Assembly: GCA_945874695.1 (NCBI GenBank)
Contig: CAMCHP010000034.1
Coordinates: 1 to 32,001 of the forward strand
Length of the DNA: 32,001 nt
Origin: Chryseobacterium gleum
Lineage (GTDB): Bacteria; Bacteroidota; Bacteroidia; Flavobacteriales_D; Sanyastnellaceae
Direction: 5' to 3'
Every line of letters starts with the position of its first letter. The first letter of the stretch is position 1. Under the pieces are notes generated by a model that had not been told where the DNA came from, searched no databases, and saw only the letters and a program-made list of their open reading frames with translations. The position numbers and the translations under genes are program-made. Positions 25,304 through 32,001 of the stretch are shown here, one piece after another.

Positions 25304-26017
25304 ATGAGTAAACGCATCCTAATAACTGGAGCCAGCAGTGGAATTGGCCTCGAAACTGCCAATCTACTTGCCGCGCAAGGTCACCGAATCATCGCATCCG
25401 CCCGCAGGGCGAAACCCCTAGAGCAACTCGTAATGAATCACCCCAACCACGTGATCGCGGTAGTGGGCGACGTTTGCAATATCGATGATGTGCAGCGCAT
25501 GGTTCAAGCCTCGGTTGACGCTTGGGGAGGTTTGGATGTGCTGATCAACAATGCCGGTCTCGGTGTTTTCGACCCTTTGATCGATGCTAAACTTGCCGAT
25601 TGGCACACCATGATTGATGTCAATATCAAGGGATTGTTGAATTGCGTGCACTTTGCGCTGCCTGAATTACGCAAGAATCAAGGGCAAATTGTGAACTTGG
25701 CTTCGGTTGCAGCTCACCACGTTTTCCCAAATTCAGGAATCTACTGCAGCACGAAACACGCTGTATTGGCCATTTCAGAATCACTTCGACTTGAATTGAG
25801 TAGCGAATTGCGCCTTACAACCATTAGTCCGGGTTCAGTGAACACACCCTTTATTGAGCAAACGCGCAATGAAGACCTTTTGCAGAACTACCGCGGGAGC
25901 TTCGCGGCTGGCTTGGATGCACGCAACATTGCCGAGCAAATCGCATATGCTGTGAATGCACCAGAAAATACCGTAATTAGCGAAATAATTATTCGTCCGA
26001 AAAGTCCAAAAAAATGA
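25304..26017 (+). CDS. Short-chain dehydrogenase/reductase (SDR)
   Basis: A 237-residue classical SDR, an NAD(P)-dependent oxidoreductase with unknown substrate. The cofactor site is TGASSGIG (residues 8-15), with ARR after beta strand 2 suggesting NADP preference; D56 follows strand 3; NNAG is at 82-85; the catalytic set is S134, Y147 and K151 (SGIYCSTK). Start ATG 25304 gives the canonical MSKRILITGAS; an in-frame ATG at 25244 would add 20 residues with no family counterpart. The stop overlaps the lipoprotein ATG as ATGA. Codons 31-39 coincide with a copy of the dispersed hairpin repeat. Confidence 0.93.
   Translation: MSKRILITGASSGIGLETANLLAAQGHRIIASARRAKPLEQLVMNHPNHVIAVVGDVCNIDDVQRMVQASVDAWGGLDVLINNAGLGVFDPLIDAKLADWHTMIDVNIKGLLNCVHFALPELRKNQGQIVNLASVAAHHVFPNSGIYCSTKHAVLAISESLRLELSSELRLTTISPGSVNTPFIEQTRNEDLLQNYRGSFAAGLDARNIAEQIAYAVNAPENTVISEIIIRPKSPKK
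25395..25415 (+). repeat. Dispersed hairpin repeat, copy 3 (inside SDR gene)
   Basis: CATCCGCCCG, C, AGGGCGAAAC: same arms CGCCC/GGGCG, with a loop one base shorter than in copies 1 and 2. It is translated as ASARRAKP, which fits a normal SDR sequence at this point, so it may have been accommodated rather than disruptive. Confidence 0.55.
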
Positions 26018-26658
26018 AAACAAATTCGTTGTTTCTCATTGCAGCCGTAGCTGTATTTGCCATGCTTCAGTCATGCACAAACACTGAAAACAAAGACGAT
26101 GCTGCACAAACAGCCGACACTGTTGCTGTGGTTGAACCGCGTATTGTAACCGACGGTGAAGTGGTTTACACCGCAGAGAATTTAGATAGCTTACGCTATA
26201 CCTACGCGTATGAATTTGACAACGGCCTATACTTCGTTGTGAAAAATTCGCAAAGCACAATGGGCGTGATGCCGGTTGAGCCTTGGGAAAAAGTATTCGT
26301 TCGAACTCCAGATTTCGCTAAAGACAGCCAAGCGGCCTATGCATGTGCTAAAGTGCACCGCACGCGAGCGATTAAAATTTTCACCGGGGGTCGTCCTTTA
26401 GAAGTGAGTGGCACCGGAAAAAATCAAACTGTTTTCATTCCCTTTGATGGAAATACAGCCAGTGCATTTACGGCCTTTCAAGCGAAATACCCTGATGCGG
26501 TAGTCGCGCTCATTGCAGGCGAACAAACGATCGAGTTCTTCACAAATTTCGTGGGAGTATCAGTTGCTGGAGTATCGCTGACCGGTTTGAACAAAGCGCA
26601 AGTTGAGTTCATTCAAAATGCCTTTAGCTTAACTAAAGTCGAAGCTGCGGATGCCTGA
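26014..26658 (+). CDS. Predicted lipoprotein of unknown function
   Basis: A 214-residue protein. A lipoprotein signal peptide ends in MLQSC, with C21 as the lipidation site. The next 30 residues are a polar linker rich in Thr, Ala and Asp. The rest is a compact alpha/beta-looking domain with VVYTAENLDSLRY, GVMPVEPWEKVFVRTP and VFIPFDGNTASAFTAF; I do not recognise the family. It is translationally coupled to the SDR upstream (ATGA overlap) and overlaps the glycosyltransferase downstream by 8 bp. All three are therefore one operon and presumably one process, possibly envelope glycoconjugate metabolism (inference from position). Confidence 0.8.
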   Translation: MKTNSLFLIAAVAVFAMLQSCTNTENKDDAAQTADTVAVVEPRIVTDGEVVYTAENLDSLRYTYAYEFDNGLYFVVKNSQSTMGVMPVEPWEKVFVRTPDFAKDSQAAYACAKVHRTRAIKIFTGGRPLEVSGTGKNQTVFIPFDGNTASAFTAFQAKYPDAVVALIAGEQTIEFFTNFVGVSVAGVSLTGLNKAQVEFIQNAFSLTKVEAADA

Positions 26659-27772
26659 CCCCATCCGCATTGCGTTCGTTTGCAGTTCAACCAGTTGGGG
26701 TGGATTGGAAATGAATGTTTTTCGCTTCTGTGCATGGCTTCATGACGCTCAACATCACACCTCACTGTGGTGTGTAGCGGGTTCACCGTTGGCTGAACAC
26801 GCTGCAAAATCAAACATCCAGCCGAATTTCATTAAACGCCACCGCAAGTATGCCGATCTTCGCGCTGCTTCGCAGTTGGCTCGTCGTTTAAGCGCTGCAC
26901 AGATCGATGTGGTATGGATTCGCGACACCCGAGACATGAGTTTGATGTACTGGGTGAAACGGTTCAGCGCACGCAAGATAAAAGTTGTTTATCAGCAGGC
27001 CATGCAATTGGGCGTGAGTAAGCGCGACTTCATTCATACCCGACGATTTAACACAATTGATTTGTGGATTTCGCCCCTTCAATTTCTACGCGACCAAGTA
27101 TTGACCCATACGCGGTTTCCAGCTGAACGCATTCGGGTAATTCCGCTTGCGATTGATTTACAGAAGTTTACAGGTTTACCCACGCACGAAGCCGCAAGAA
27201 AGCAACTCAACCTGCCTGGAGCAAAGGTTATGATTGGCACCATAGGACGCATCGACCCCTTGAAAGGCCAGCTTACACTCATACGAGCGTTTGCTAGAAT
27301 TCACGAAGAGCACAAAGATCTACAATTGCTGATTATGGGCGATCCTACCCGTGGCGAAGGTGATGCATATTTGCGACAATTGCATGCGGCATGTGATGCG
27401 CTGGGGGTTTCGGATCAGGTTCATTTTTTACCCCACCAGAACAATGTTGAGATTGCCTTTGGCGCGCTCGACATTTTCGTGATGGCGAGTGCTGGCGAAA
27501 CCTTTGGCATGGTTACCATTGAGGCCTTGGCGGCAGGATGCTGTGTCGTTGGAACTAACACTTCAGGCACCCCCGAATTGTTGGGAAATGGCGCGCACGG
27601 GATCCTTTTCCCTTCAAACGATGACACGGCCTTAGCGGAATGTTTTGATCATTTACTGAATTCACCATTGGTGCGAACCGAACTTTCTCAACTGGGACAA
27701 GCCTACGCTCAGCAAACCTTTTCAATTGATCGTGTTCGAGCCGCATTGCATCAAGCGCTTCATGAACTTTGA
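26651..27772 (+). CDS. Glycosyltransferase family 4-type
   Basis: A 373-residue GT-B glycosyltransferase. The N-terminal acceptor domain opens with IAFVCSSTSWGGLEMN, the Gly-Gly loop typical of GT4. The donor domain includes IGTIGRIDPLKGQLTLI, LLIMGDPTRGEGDAY and the EX7E motif E283-TFGMVTI-E291, which contacts the sugar nucleotide. It likely adds a hexose to a surface glycan or lipid at the cytoplasmic face of the inner membrane; donor and acceptor cannot be told. It overlaps the lipoprotein stop by 8 bp. A bidirectional terminator follows immediately. Confidence 0.9.
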   Translation: MPDPIRIAFVCSSTSWGGLEMNVFRFCAWLHDAQHHTSLWCVAGSPLAEHAAKSNIQPNFIKRHRKYADLRAASQLARRLSAAQIDVVWIRDTRDMSLMYWVKRFSARKIKVVYQQAMQLGVSKRDFIHTRRFNTIDLWISPLQFLRDQVLTHTRFPAERIRVIPLAIDLQKFTGLPTHEAARKQLNLPGAKVMIGTIGRIDPLKGQLTLIRAFARIHEEHKDLQLLIMGDPTRGEGDAYLRQLHAACDALGVSDQVHFLPHQNNVEIAFGALDIFVMASAGETFGMVTIEALAAGCCVVGTNTSGTPELLGNGAHGILFPSNDDTALAECFDHLLNSPLVRTELSQLGQAYAQQTFSIDRVRAALHQALHEL

Positions 27773-27777
27773 TCATT

Positions 27778-27821
27778 ACCCATAAAAAAAGGGGAGCAAA
27801 TGCTCCCCTTTTTTTATGGGT
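27778..27821. terminator. Bidirectional intrinsic terminator with 21-bp perfect arms
   Basis: The two arms 27778-27798 and 27801-27821 are exact reverse complements around the dinucleotide AA. The core GGGGAGC/GCTCCCC is flanked by A7 and T7, so each strand has a GC stem followed by a T run. It lies between the convergent glycosyltransferase (stop 27770) and the T9SS gene (stop 27831) and serves both. Confidence 0.95.
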
Positions 27822-27830
27822 TTAAAACGA

Positions 27831-28823
27831 TTAGCGGGTCACTACAATTTGTGAAGACGAGCTAAAGGTTGAAGTACGTGTGCTCACAGTGTAGGTTCCT
27901 GCCGCCAGAGCCTGCTTGATGACAATGCGGTTACCACCTACAATGGCTTCATTTCCGAACTCTGAACCGTAGACTTTCTTTCCTGCACCGTCGAAGATTT
28001 CTACGATGAGCATCTCGTTTACCAACTCGATGCGGTCAGCGAATTGCAAGTTGAATTGACCTTCCCAGATTGGGTTAGGGAAAATCAACACACCATCAAG
28101 TTTCCCTACAGTGGCAGAGCCATTGTTTGTTTGATTCGGTTGTGGTGTAACCGCAGGTGTTTCAGGTAGCATGCAGCTTCCGTCGTCGTATGTTGCGTCA
28201 ACGTTGAAGTTTGTTGCGCCTTGTTGCATGCACCCGAAGATGTGAGCTTCAGAGGTGGTGAAGGTCAAACCGCGTTCTTGCCATGGCATACCTTCTTGAT
28301 CCCAACCCTGAAAGTTGAGCGTACCTGTAGCCGTTCCTGTAGTTGTTAACTGCATCAACAATATTTTTGATGTTGCATCAGGCAATGTGCGCACATCTGT
28401 AGGTACGAGGAACCAAGCCCCATTGTCAGCTGAAATGCTTCCACCGTTTTCGAAATCACCGAATTCAATGCCAATGGTCCAAAGGTTGTTCGCCACTGCA
28501 TTTTCAGCACCAATGGTTACCCATGTATCAAAAGCGAGTGCTGGATCGAGGTTTACCACATTCGGATTGACATCAATCGAAGAATACCCCCCAAGCGGGT
28601 GCTGGTAGAAAGCTCCTGTTGACTCAACGGCAAGGAAATCACCCCCTTCACCAAAAATCGCATGGATAGAGTGTTGTGGCTGCGTAAGCACAGCGTATAC
28701 ACGGTAGGTATTGCCCGAAACAACGCCACCATTGTCGACTTTCTCGACAACCAATTCAACGTTGCTCGCAAATGAAAAAGACGCTCCAAGGAGAAGGAAC
28801 ATCGCTGTAAATATAGATTTCAT
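27831..28823 (-). CDS. Secreted T9SS cargo protein with a single GC/DDGSC repeat
   Basis: A 330-residue protein with a signal peptide at residues 1-20 (FTAMFLLLGASFSFAS). The N-terminal 190 or so residues form an unrecognised beta-rich domain (NTYRVYAVLTQPQ; DTWVTIGAEN; WDQEGMPWQERG). A single unit GCMQQGATNFNVDATYDDGSC follows, related to the repeats of the two proteases. A Pro/Asn/Thr linker then leads to a type A T9SS domain (VLIFPNPIWEGQFNLQF; AAGTYTVSTRT; SSQIVVTR). The start is ATG 28823; a TTG two codons upstream lies in the -7 box. The -7 box TAACTTTG ends only 3 nt before the ATG. It is probably displayed on the cell surface; function unknown. Confidence 0.85.
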   Translation of the reverse strand: MKSIFTAMFLLLGASFSFASNVELVVEKVDNGGVVSGNTYRVYAVLTQPQHSIHAIFGEGGDFLAVESTGAFYQHPLGGYSSIDVNPNVVNLDPALAFDTWVTIGAENAVANNLWTIGIEFGDFENGGSISADNGAWFLVPTDVRTLPDATSKILLMQLTTTGTATGTLNFQGWDQEGMPWQERGLTFTTSEAHIFGCMQQGATNFNVDATYDDGSCMLPETPAVTPQPNQTNNGSATVGKLDGVLIFPNPIWEGQFNLQFADRIELVNEMLIVEIFDGAGKKVYGSEFGNEAIVGGNRIVIKQALAAGTYTVSTRTSTFSSSSQIVVTR

Positions 28824-28826
28824 GAT

Positions 28827-28834
28827 CAAAGTTA
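28827..28834 (-). promoter_or_regulatory. -7 box (TAACTTTG) directly before the T9SS cargo gene
   Basis: A perfect TAnnTTTG on the minus strand with three bases (ATC) between it and ATG 28823. Predicts a leaderless transcript. No properly spaced -33 TTG was seen. Confidence 0.45.
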
Positions 28835-28985
28835 TTTTGTTATTCAGTAGTCAGTAAATTGGTCATTCAAATGAAGTGTGTGATCTTCAACGCTGCGTTA
28901 CCAATAAGGTTTCTGCAGCGAATGCAGTGAACTATTCCATTTCAATGACCAAAAGGTACGGAAATCTTTCAAAATTCTGATAAAA

Positions 28986-29768
28986 ATGATGTTAAAAATG
29001 TTAGGATTTGGCGTTAAGTTATTGCTCCTAGTCTGTTTCACCAATTGCACCACTATCGATTCTTATGAATCAGAGTTAACCACGCGCAAAGAACTAGACC
29101 CCAGCGACACCTTAAATATGCATGCTTTGGTAGCGCATCTTGCGGGTGAAGTTGATTCGGTTCGTTACCTTGCTTTGGGTGATTCATACACCATCGGCAC
29201 TGGGGTTTCATCAGCTGAACGGTGGCCGAATCAACTCGCTTCGCGCATCAACACAATGCAAACCAGTTTATATGTTGAGGCTCCTTTCTATGTTGCGCAA
29301 AATGGTTGGACTACCCAAGCCTTGTCGAACGGCATGATTGCTGCTGGAGTTGACACTGCCAATTTTGACCTCGTATCACTCTTGATTGGTGTGAACAACC
29401 AATACCAAGGATTATCGCTTGCACAGTATGCCGAGCAGTTTACCGATCTTCTTGAACGTGCAATCACCATCGCCAATGGAAATACCGATCGTGTTTTTGT
29501 AGTGTCTATTCCAGACTACGGCTATACACCATTCGGCGTTGCCGATCAAGCTGAGATTTCTGCTGAGCTTGCGCAATTCAATGCAAGCTGTGCGAGCATC
29601 ACAGCATCCTATGGAGTCGCACATTACAACATCACACCAATTTCTCAGCAATGGCCGAACATTGAGGGATTGATTGCAACCGATAACCTCCACCCTTCGG
29701 GCACACAATATAGCTTGTGGGTCGATAGTTTTGTTCAGGCGGTGACGCAACAAATTCAAACAAACTGA
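28986..29768 (+). CDS. SGNH/GDSL hydrolase lipoprotein
   Basis: A 260-residue predicted esterase or lipase. The N-terminus (LKLLLLVCFTNC region) has a lipobox-like end with C21, suggesting a lipoprotein, though Asn before the Cys is unusual. SGNH blocks: nucleophile S67 in ALGDSYTIGTG, N137 in LIGVNNQ (block III), and D233/H236 in DNLHPSG (block V). This family hydrolyses acyl or acetyl esters of lipids, glycans or peptidoglycan; the substrate here is unknown. Two ATGs in a row (28986, 28989) are possible starts. It is divergent from the T9SS gene and converges on the barrel gene at 29819. Confidence 0.88.
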   Translation: MMLKMLGFGVKLLLLVCFTNCTTIDSYESELTTRKELDPSDTLNMHALVAHLAGEVDSVRYLALGDSYTIGTGVSSAERWPNQLASRINTMQTSLYVEAPFYVAQNGWTTQALSNGMIAAGVDTANFDLVSLLIGVNNQYQGLSLAQYAEQFTDLLERAITIANGNTDRVFVVSIPDYGYTPFGVADQAEISAELAQFNASCASITASYGVAHYNITPISQQWPNIEGLIATDNLHPSGTQYSLWVDSFVQAVTQQIQTN

Positions 29769-29769
29769 C

Positions 29770-29799
29770 AAAAAAAAGCGCCACACGAAGTGACGCTTT
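29770..29799 (-). terminator. Intrinsic terminator of the outer-membrane barrel gene
   Basis: AAAGCGCCAC pairs with GTGACGCTTT (one C-A mismatch) around loop ACGAA. On the minus strand the stem is followed by eight T, 20 bp after the barrel gene's stop. Read on the plus strand the T run is only three, so it works poorly for the SGNH gene. Confidence 0.75.
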
Positions 29800-29818
29800 G
29801 ACTGAATCCACATTTTTT

Positions 29819-30352
29819 TTATTTCAGCGGGAAAGAAACTCCAATGCGTCCTGATGAGAAAACGGTGCCTCCGCCGAATTCGCCATTGAGAATGATGCCG
29901 TTGTCGAGTTTATAACGTCCCCCGACTTGAAGCCCAACACCAAAACCACCGCTTCCGCTGCCTTCATACACACCACTATAACCTGGTACGGTTTCACGTA
30001 ATTTCGTGTTCCAAAAATAGTAGCCGATGTTTGCACCGGCGTACACATCAAACTCATCACCCGGTTCAAGGAAGTGATAATTTGCATTCCCTGAGATGCC
30101 GATGATTGTATGTACCCAACGCAAGTCGTTATTCAGCCAACCTGTACGTTGGACCTTGCGTTGTGCACTAACCATAGCACCAGCCGTAATGTTCTTAGCT
30201 ACCGTGATGTCTGCCCCCGCATAAATGGGAATGCCCCAACCTGATGCGCCGACACCAACGTTAAAAAAATCATAAGCTCCACCTTGGGCGATTGCGCGCT
30301 GCGCGAAGAGTAGGGTGAAAACAACACTGAAAGAGAGAATCACATGTTTCAT
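29819..30352 (-). CDS. Outer-membrane beta-barrel protein
   Basis: A 177-residue protein. The signal peptide is residues 1-23 (ILSFSVVFTLLFAQRAIAQ). The mature part alternates polar and hydrophobic residues in Gly-rich strands separated by turns: WGIPIYAGADITV, NITAGAMVSAQRKV, ANYHFLEPGDEFDVYAGANIGYYF, GFGVGLQVGGRY and GIILNGEFGGGTVF. This is typical of small eight-stranded barrels (OmpW/OmpX-like). The last strand ends RIGVSFPLK, with Phe near the C-terminus. No function beyond an outer-membrane location can be given. Confidence 0.8.
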   Translation of the reverse strand: MKHVILSFSVVFTLLFAQRAIAQGGAYDFFNVGVGASGWGIPIYAGADITVAKNITAGAMVSAQRKVQRTGWLNNDLRWVHTIIGISGNANYHFLEPGDEFDVYAGANIGYYFWNTKLRETVPGYSGVYEGSGSGGFGVGLQVGGRYKLDNGIILNGEFGGGTVFSSGRIGVSFPLK

Positions 30353-30372
30353 TTTTCGCTATTTAGTTTCAG

Positions 30373-30404
30373 CAAAGGTGCATAAATTCCTATAATCTGC
30401 ACAA
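30373..30404 (-). promoter_or_regulatory. Candidate promoter of the barrel gene
   Basis: On the minus strand TTG (30402-30404), 21 bp, then CACCTTTG (30373-30380), one mismatch from TAnnTTTG. The leader would be about 16 nt before ATG 30352. Confidence 0.35.
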
Positions 30405-30472
30405 CCATCTTTTCTCGCCTACACTGAATATTCCTGTTCAAACATCGGTCGTTTAACACTTTTTTGTCTGCC

Positions 30473-30556
30473 ATGACTCAACTTATTTCCATCTCTGGCG
30501 TTACTTTTGATGTACCCCCGTTATTCGAACTCAACTTTCAAATTTACAGGACATGA
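30473..30556 (+). CDS. Possible 27-residue leader peptide upstream of htrA
   Basis: ATG at 30473 opens a 27-codon frame (MTQLISISGVTF... ending NFQIYRT) whose TGA (30554-30556) overlaps the htrA ATG (30553) as ATGA. The same overlap couples surE to its neighbour and the SDR to the lipoprotein. No homology is recognised and a TAnnTTTG box lies inside it, so it may equally be plain 5' untranslated DNA. Confidence 0.2.
   Translation: MTQLISISGVTFDVPPLFELNFQIYRT
30502..30509 (+). promoter_or_regulatory. -7 box (TACTTTTG) upstream of htrA
   Basis: A perfect TAnnTTTG about 43 nt before ATG 30553. No well-spaced -33 is visible. It falls inside the possible leader-peptide frame; if it is the real promoter, that peptide is not made from this transcript. 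Confidence 0.4.
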
Positions 30557-31998
30557 AAAAACTCATCGGAACCTTTTCCATTGCTTTTATTGGTGCTTTA
30601 GCTGGTGTGCTAGCAATGAAGTACGGTGGTTTTACCACTGAGCAACAAATTGTTGAACGCGTGATCCATGAATCTACACCGGTGCGTTATGCGATGGCAG
30701 CTGACGGATCGACACCTCTCGATTTTACCATGGCCGCTGAGCGCACGGTAAACATGGTTGTTCACGTCAAAACCGAATCAACTGTGCAAAACAGCCTCCA
30801 AAATCCGTGGTTAGATTTATTCGGTTATGATGCTTCGCCTCAGGTTCAAAGGGGCAGTGGCAGCGGCGTGATTATTTCTGGTGATGGATTCATTGTTACT
30901 AACAACCACGTCATTGAAGGCGCATCAAAAATCGTTGTTTCGCTCAACAACAATAAGTCATACGACGCAACGGTTATTGGAACAGACCCATCAACCGATA
31001 TAGCGGTTCTTAAAATAGAAGAGTCAAATCTGCCCTTCATCACCTTCGGCAACTCGGATGAAGTGCGCATTGGTGAGTGGGTATTGGCCGTCGGCAACCC
31101 CTTCGATTTAACCTCTACCGTGACAGCGGGTATCGTTTCGGCCAAAGCGCGCAACATCAATATTCTCGGGAGTGGCAGTCAGCGCGACATCTTCCCCATC
31201 GAATCGTTCATTCAAACTGACGCGGCGGTAAATCCCGGTAACAGCGGCGGTGCTTTGGTAAATACACGCGGTGAACTCATTGGAATCAACACGGCTATCG
31301 CTTCACGCACCGGATCATACAGTGGTTACTCTTTTGCCGTTCCTTCGAGCATTGTGAGTAAGGTTACTGCCGATATGATGGAGTTCGGAATCGTTCAACG
31401 CGCCTTTATTGGCGTGCGTATTTCTGAACTCACCCAAGAGCTGGCTACCGAGTCGGGGCTGAATGACTTACAGGGCGTCTATGTTTCAGAGTTGATTGAG
31501 GCTGGAGCGGCTGCCGAAGCCGGCATTGAGCAAGGCGATGTCATTTTGCGCGTTGGGCCCACCAAAGTGAAAACGGTTCCTGAACTGCAAGAACAGGTTT
31601 CTCGTTATCGACCTGGCGATTCTGTTGATATTACAGTTTGGCGCAAAGGCAAAGAGCTGGTTTTGCCACTCACCTTGCGGAACGCTCGGGGTAACACCGA
31701 TTTGGCCAAGGCTGATGTCGAATCTACCCGTTCACTGCTCGGAGCTGAGCTCACGAAAATTGAAGGCAGTGATTTGAAACTGCTTGGCATTCGCAGCGGT
31801 GTACAGGTGACAGCGTTGGACAATGGGAAGTTTGCCGAAGCAGGTATCCAGAAATCTTTCATCATTACCAAGGTAGATGGCAATCCTGTTTCAACGCCTG
31901 ATGAAGTGTACGCCATCCTCTCGAACAAAACAGGTGGAGTGCTCATCGAAGGCATTTACCCAAATGGCAAAAAAGCATACTACGGATTTGGTTTGTAA
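30553..31998 (+). CDS. HtrA/DegP-type periplasmic serine protease
   Basis: A 481-residue trypsin-fold protease and chaperone for misfolded envelope proteins. An N-terminal hydrophobic segment (residues 4-24, LIGTFSIAFIGALAGVLAMKY) serves as signal or anchor. The protease domain starts with RGSGSGVIISGDG and has the full triad: H119 (TNNHVIEG), D149 (STDIAVLK) and S231 (NPGNSGGAL). PDZ1 spans about 285-375 (FIGVRISEL; AGIEQGDVILRV) and a second, shorter PDZ about 395-478 (SGVQVTAL; FIITKVDGNPV). It is preceded by a 200-bp divergent region shared with the barrel gene, with a -7 box at 30502. The TAA at 31996 makes the gene complete. In this phylum it is usually annotated DegQ/Do-type; the exact paralogue name is not settled. 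Confidence 0.93.
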   Translation: MKKLIGTFSIAFIGALAGVLAMKYGGFTTEQQIVERVIHESTPVRYAMAADGSTPLDFTMAAERTVNMVVHVKTESTVQNSLQNPWLDLFGYDASPQVQRGSGSGVIISGDGFIVTNNHVIEGASKIVVSLNNNKSYDATVIGTDPSTDIAVLKIEESNLPFITFGNSDEVRIGEWVLAVGNPFDLTSTVTAGIVSAKARNINILGSGSQRDIFPIESFIQTDAAVNPGNSGGALVNTRGELIGINTAIASRTGSYSGYSFAVPSSIVSKVTADMMEFGIVQRAFIGVRISELTQELATESGLNDLQGVYVSELIEAGAAAEAGIEQGDVILRVGPTKVKTVPELQEQVSRYRPGDSVDITVWRKGKELVLPLTLRNARGNTDLAKADVESTRSLLGAELTKIEGSDLKLLGIRSGVQVTALDNGKFAEAGIQKSFIITKVDGNPVSTPDEVYAILSNKTGGVLIEGIYPNGKKAYYGFGL

Positions 31999-32001
31999 GT
32001 C

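Overview
The window reads as chromosomal DNA of a free-living, Gram-negative member of the Bacteroidota, most likely a Flavobacteriales/Cryomorphaceae-type organism (lineage is inference). Evidence: several secreted proteins end in type IX secretion (T9SS) C-terminal sorting domains; secreted proteases carry Cys-rich GCTD/DDGSC repeats and dockerin-like tails; promoters match the Bacteroidota -7 consensus TAnnTTTG; topoisomerase IV is of the Bacteroidota ParE-ParC type; lpxB and an outer-membrane barrel imply an LPS outer membrane. Gene density is high. No rRNA, tRNA, CRISPR array, insertion sequence or prophage gene was seen.

Layout. 1-5738 (+): the 3' part of a very large alpha-2-macroglobulin gene (start lies outside the window) and pepD. 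5741-6388 (-): small T9SS cargo protein. 6476-9875 (+): tight cluster surE, a small membrane protein, lpxB and a SpoIID/LytB protein. 9898-11414: divergent dps (-) and oxyR (+), a peroxide-defence pair with a palindrome in the shared control region. 11411-16583 (-): parE, parC and a LOG/SLOG-family gene. 16584-16933: the only gene-free stretch above 300 bp. 16934-23665 (+): two giant secreted proteases, one trypsin-like and one zinc-dependent, sharing related C-terminal modules, closed by a strong terminator. 23745-27772 (+): class C beta-lactamase-like T9SS protein, then an overlapping set of SDR, lipoprotein and glycosyltransferase genes, ended by a 21-bp-arm bidirectional terminator. 27831-28823 (-): another T9SS cargo protein. 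28986-29768 (+): SGNH-hydrolase lipoprotein. 29819-30352 (-): outer-membrane barrel. 30553-31998 (+): HtrA/DegP protease, complete.

Much of the window concerns the cell envelope and secreted proteolysis: protease trap (A2M), periplasmic quality control (HtrA), lipid A synthesis (LpxB), peptidoglycan (SpoIID-like), secreted proteases and T9SS cargo. The most unusual signals are: (i) a roughly 22-nt hairpin repeat present three times, twice inside unrelated genes; (ii) four genes whose -7 box lies 3-4 nt before the ATG, predicting leaderless mRNAs; (iii) two neighbouring proteases that end in a dockerin-like domain instead of a recognisable T9SS sorting domain, one with a domain inserted inside a MopE-type module; (iv) a 27-codon reading frame whose stop overlaps the htrA start. 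No clearly new multi-gene system is evident.
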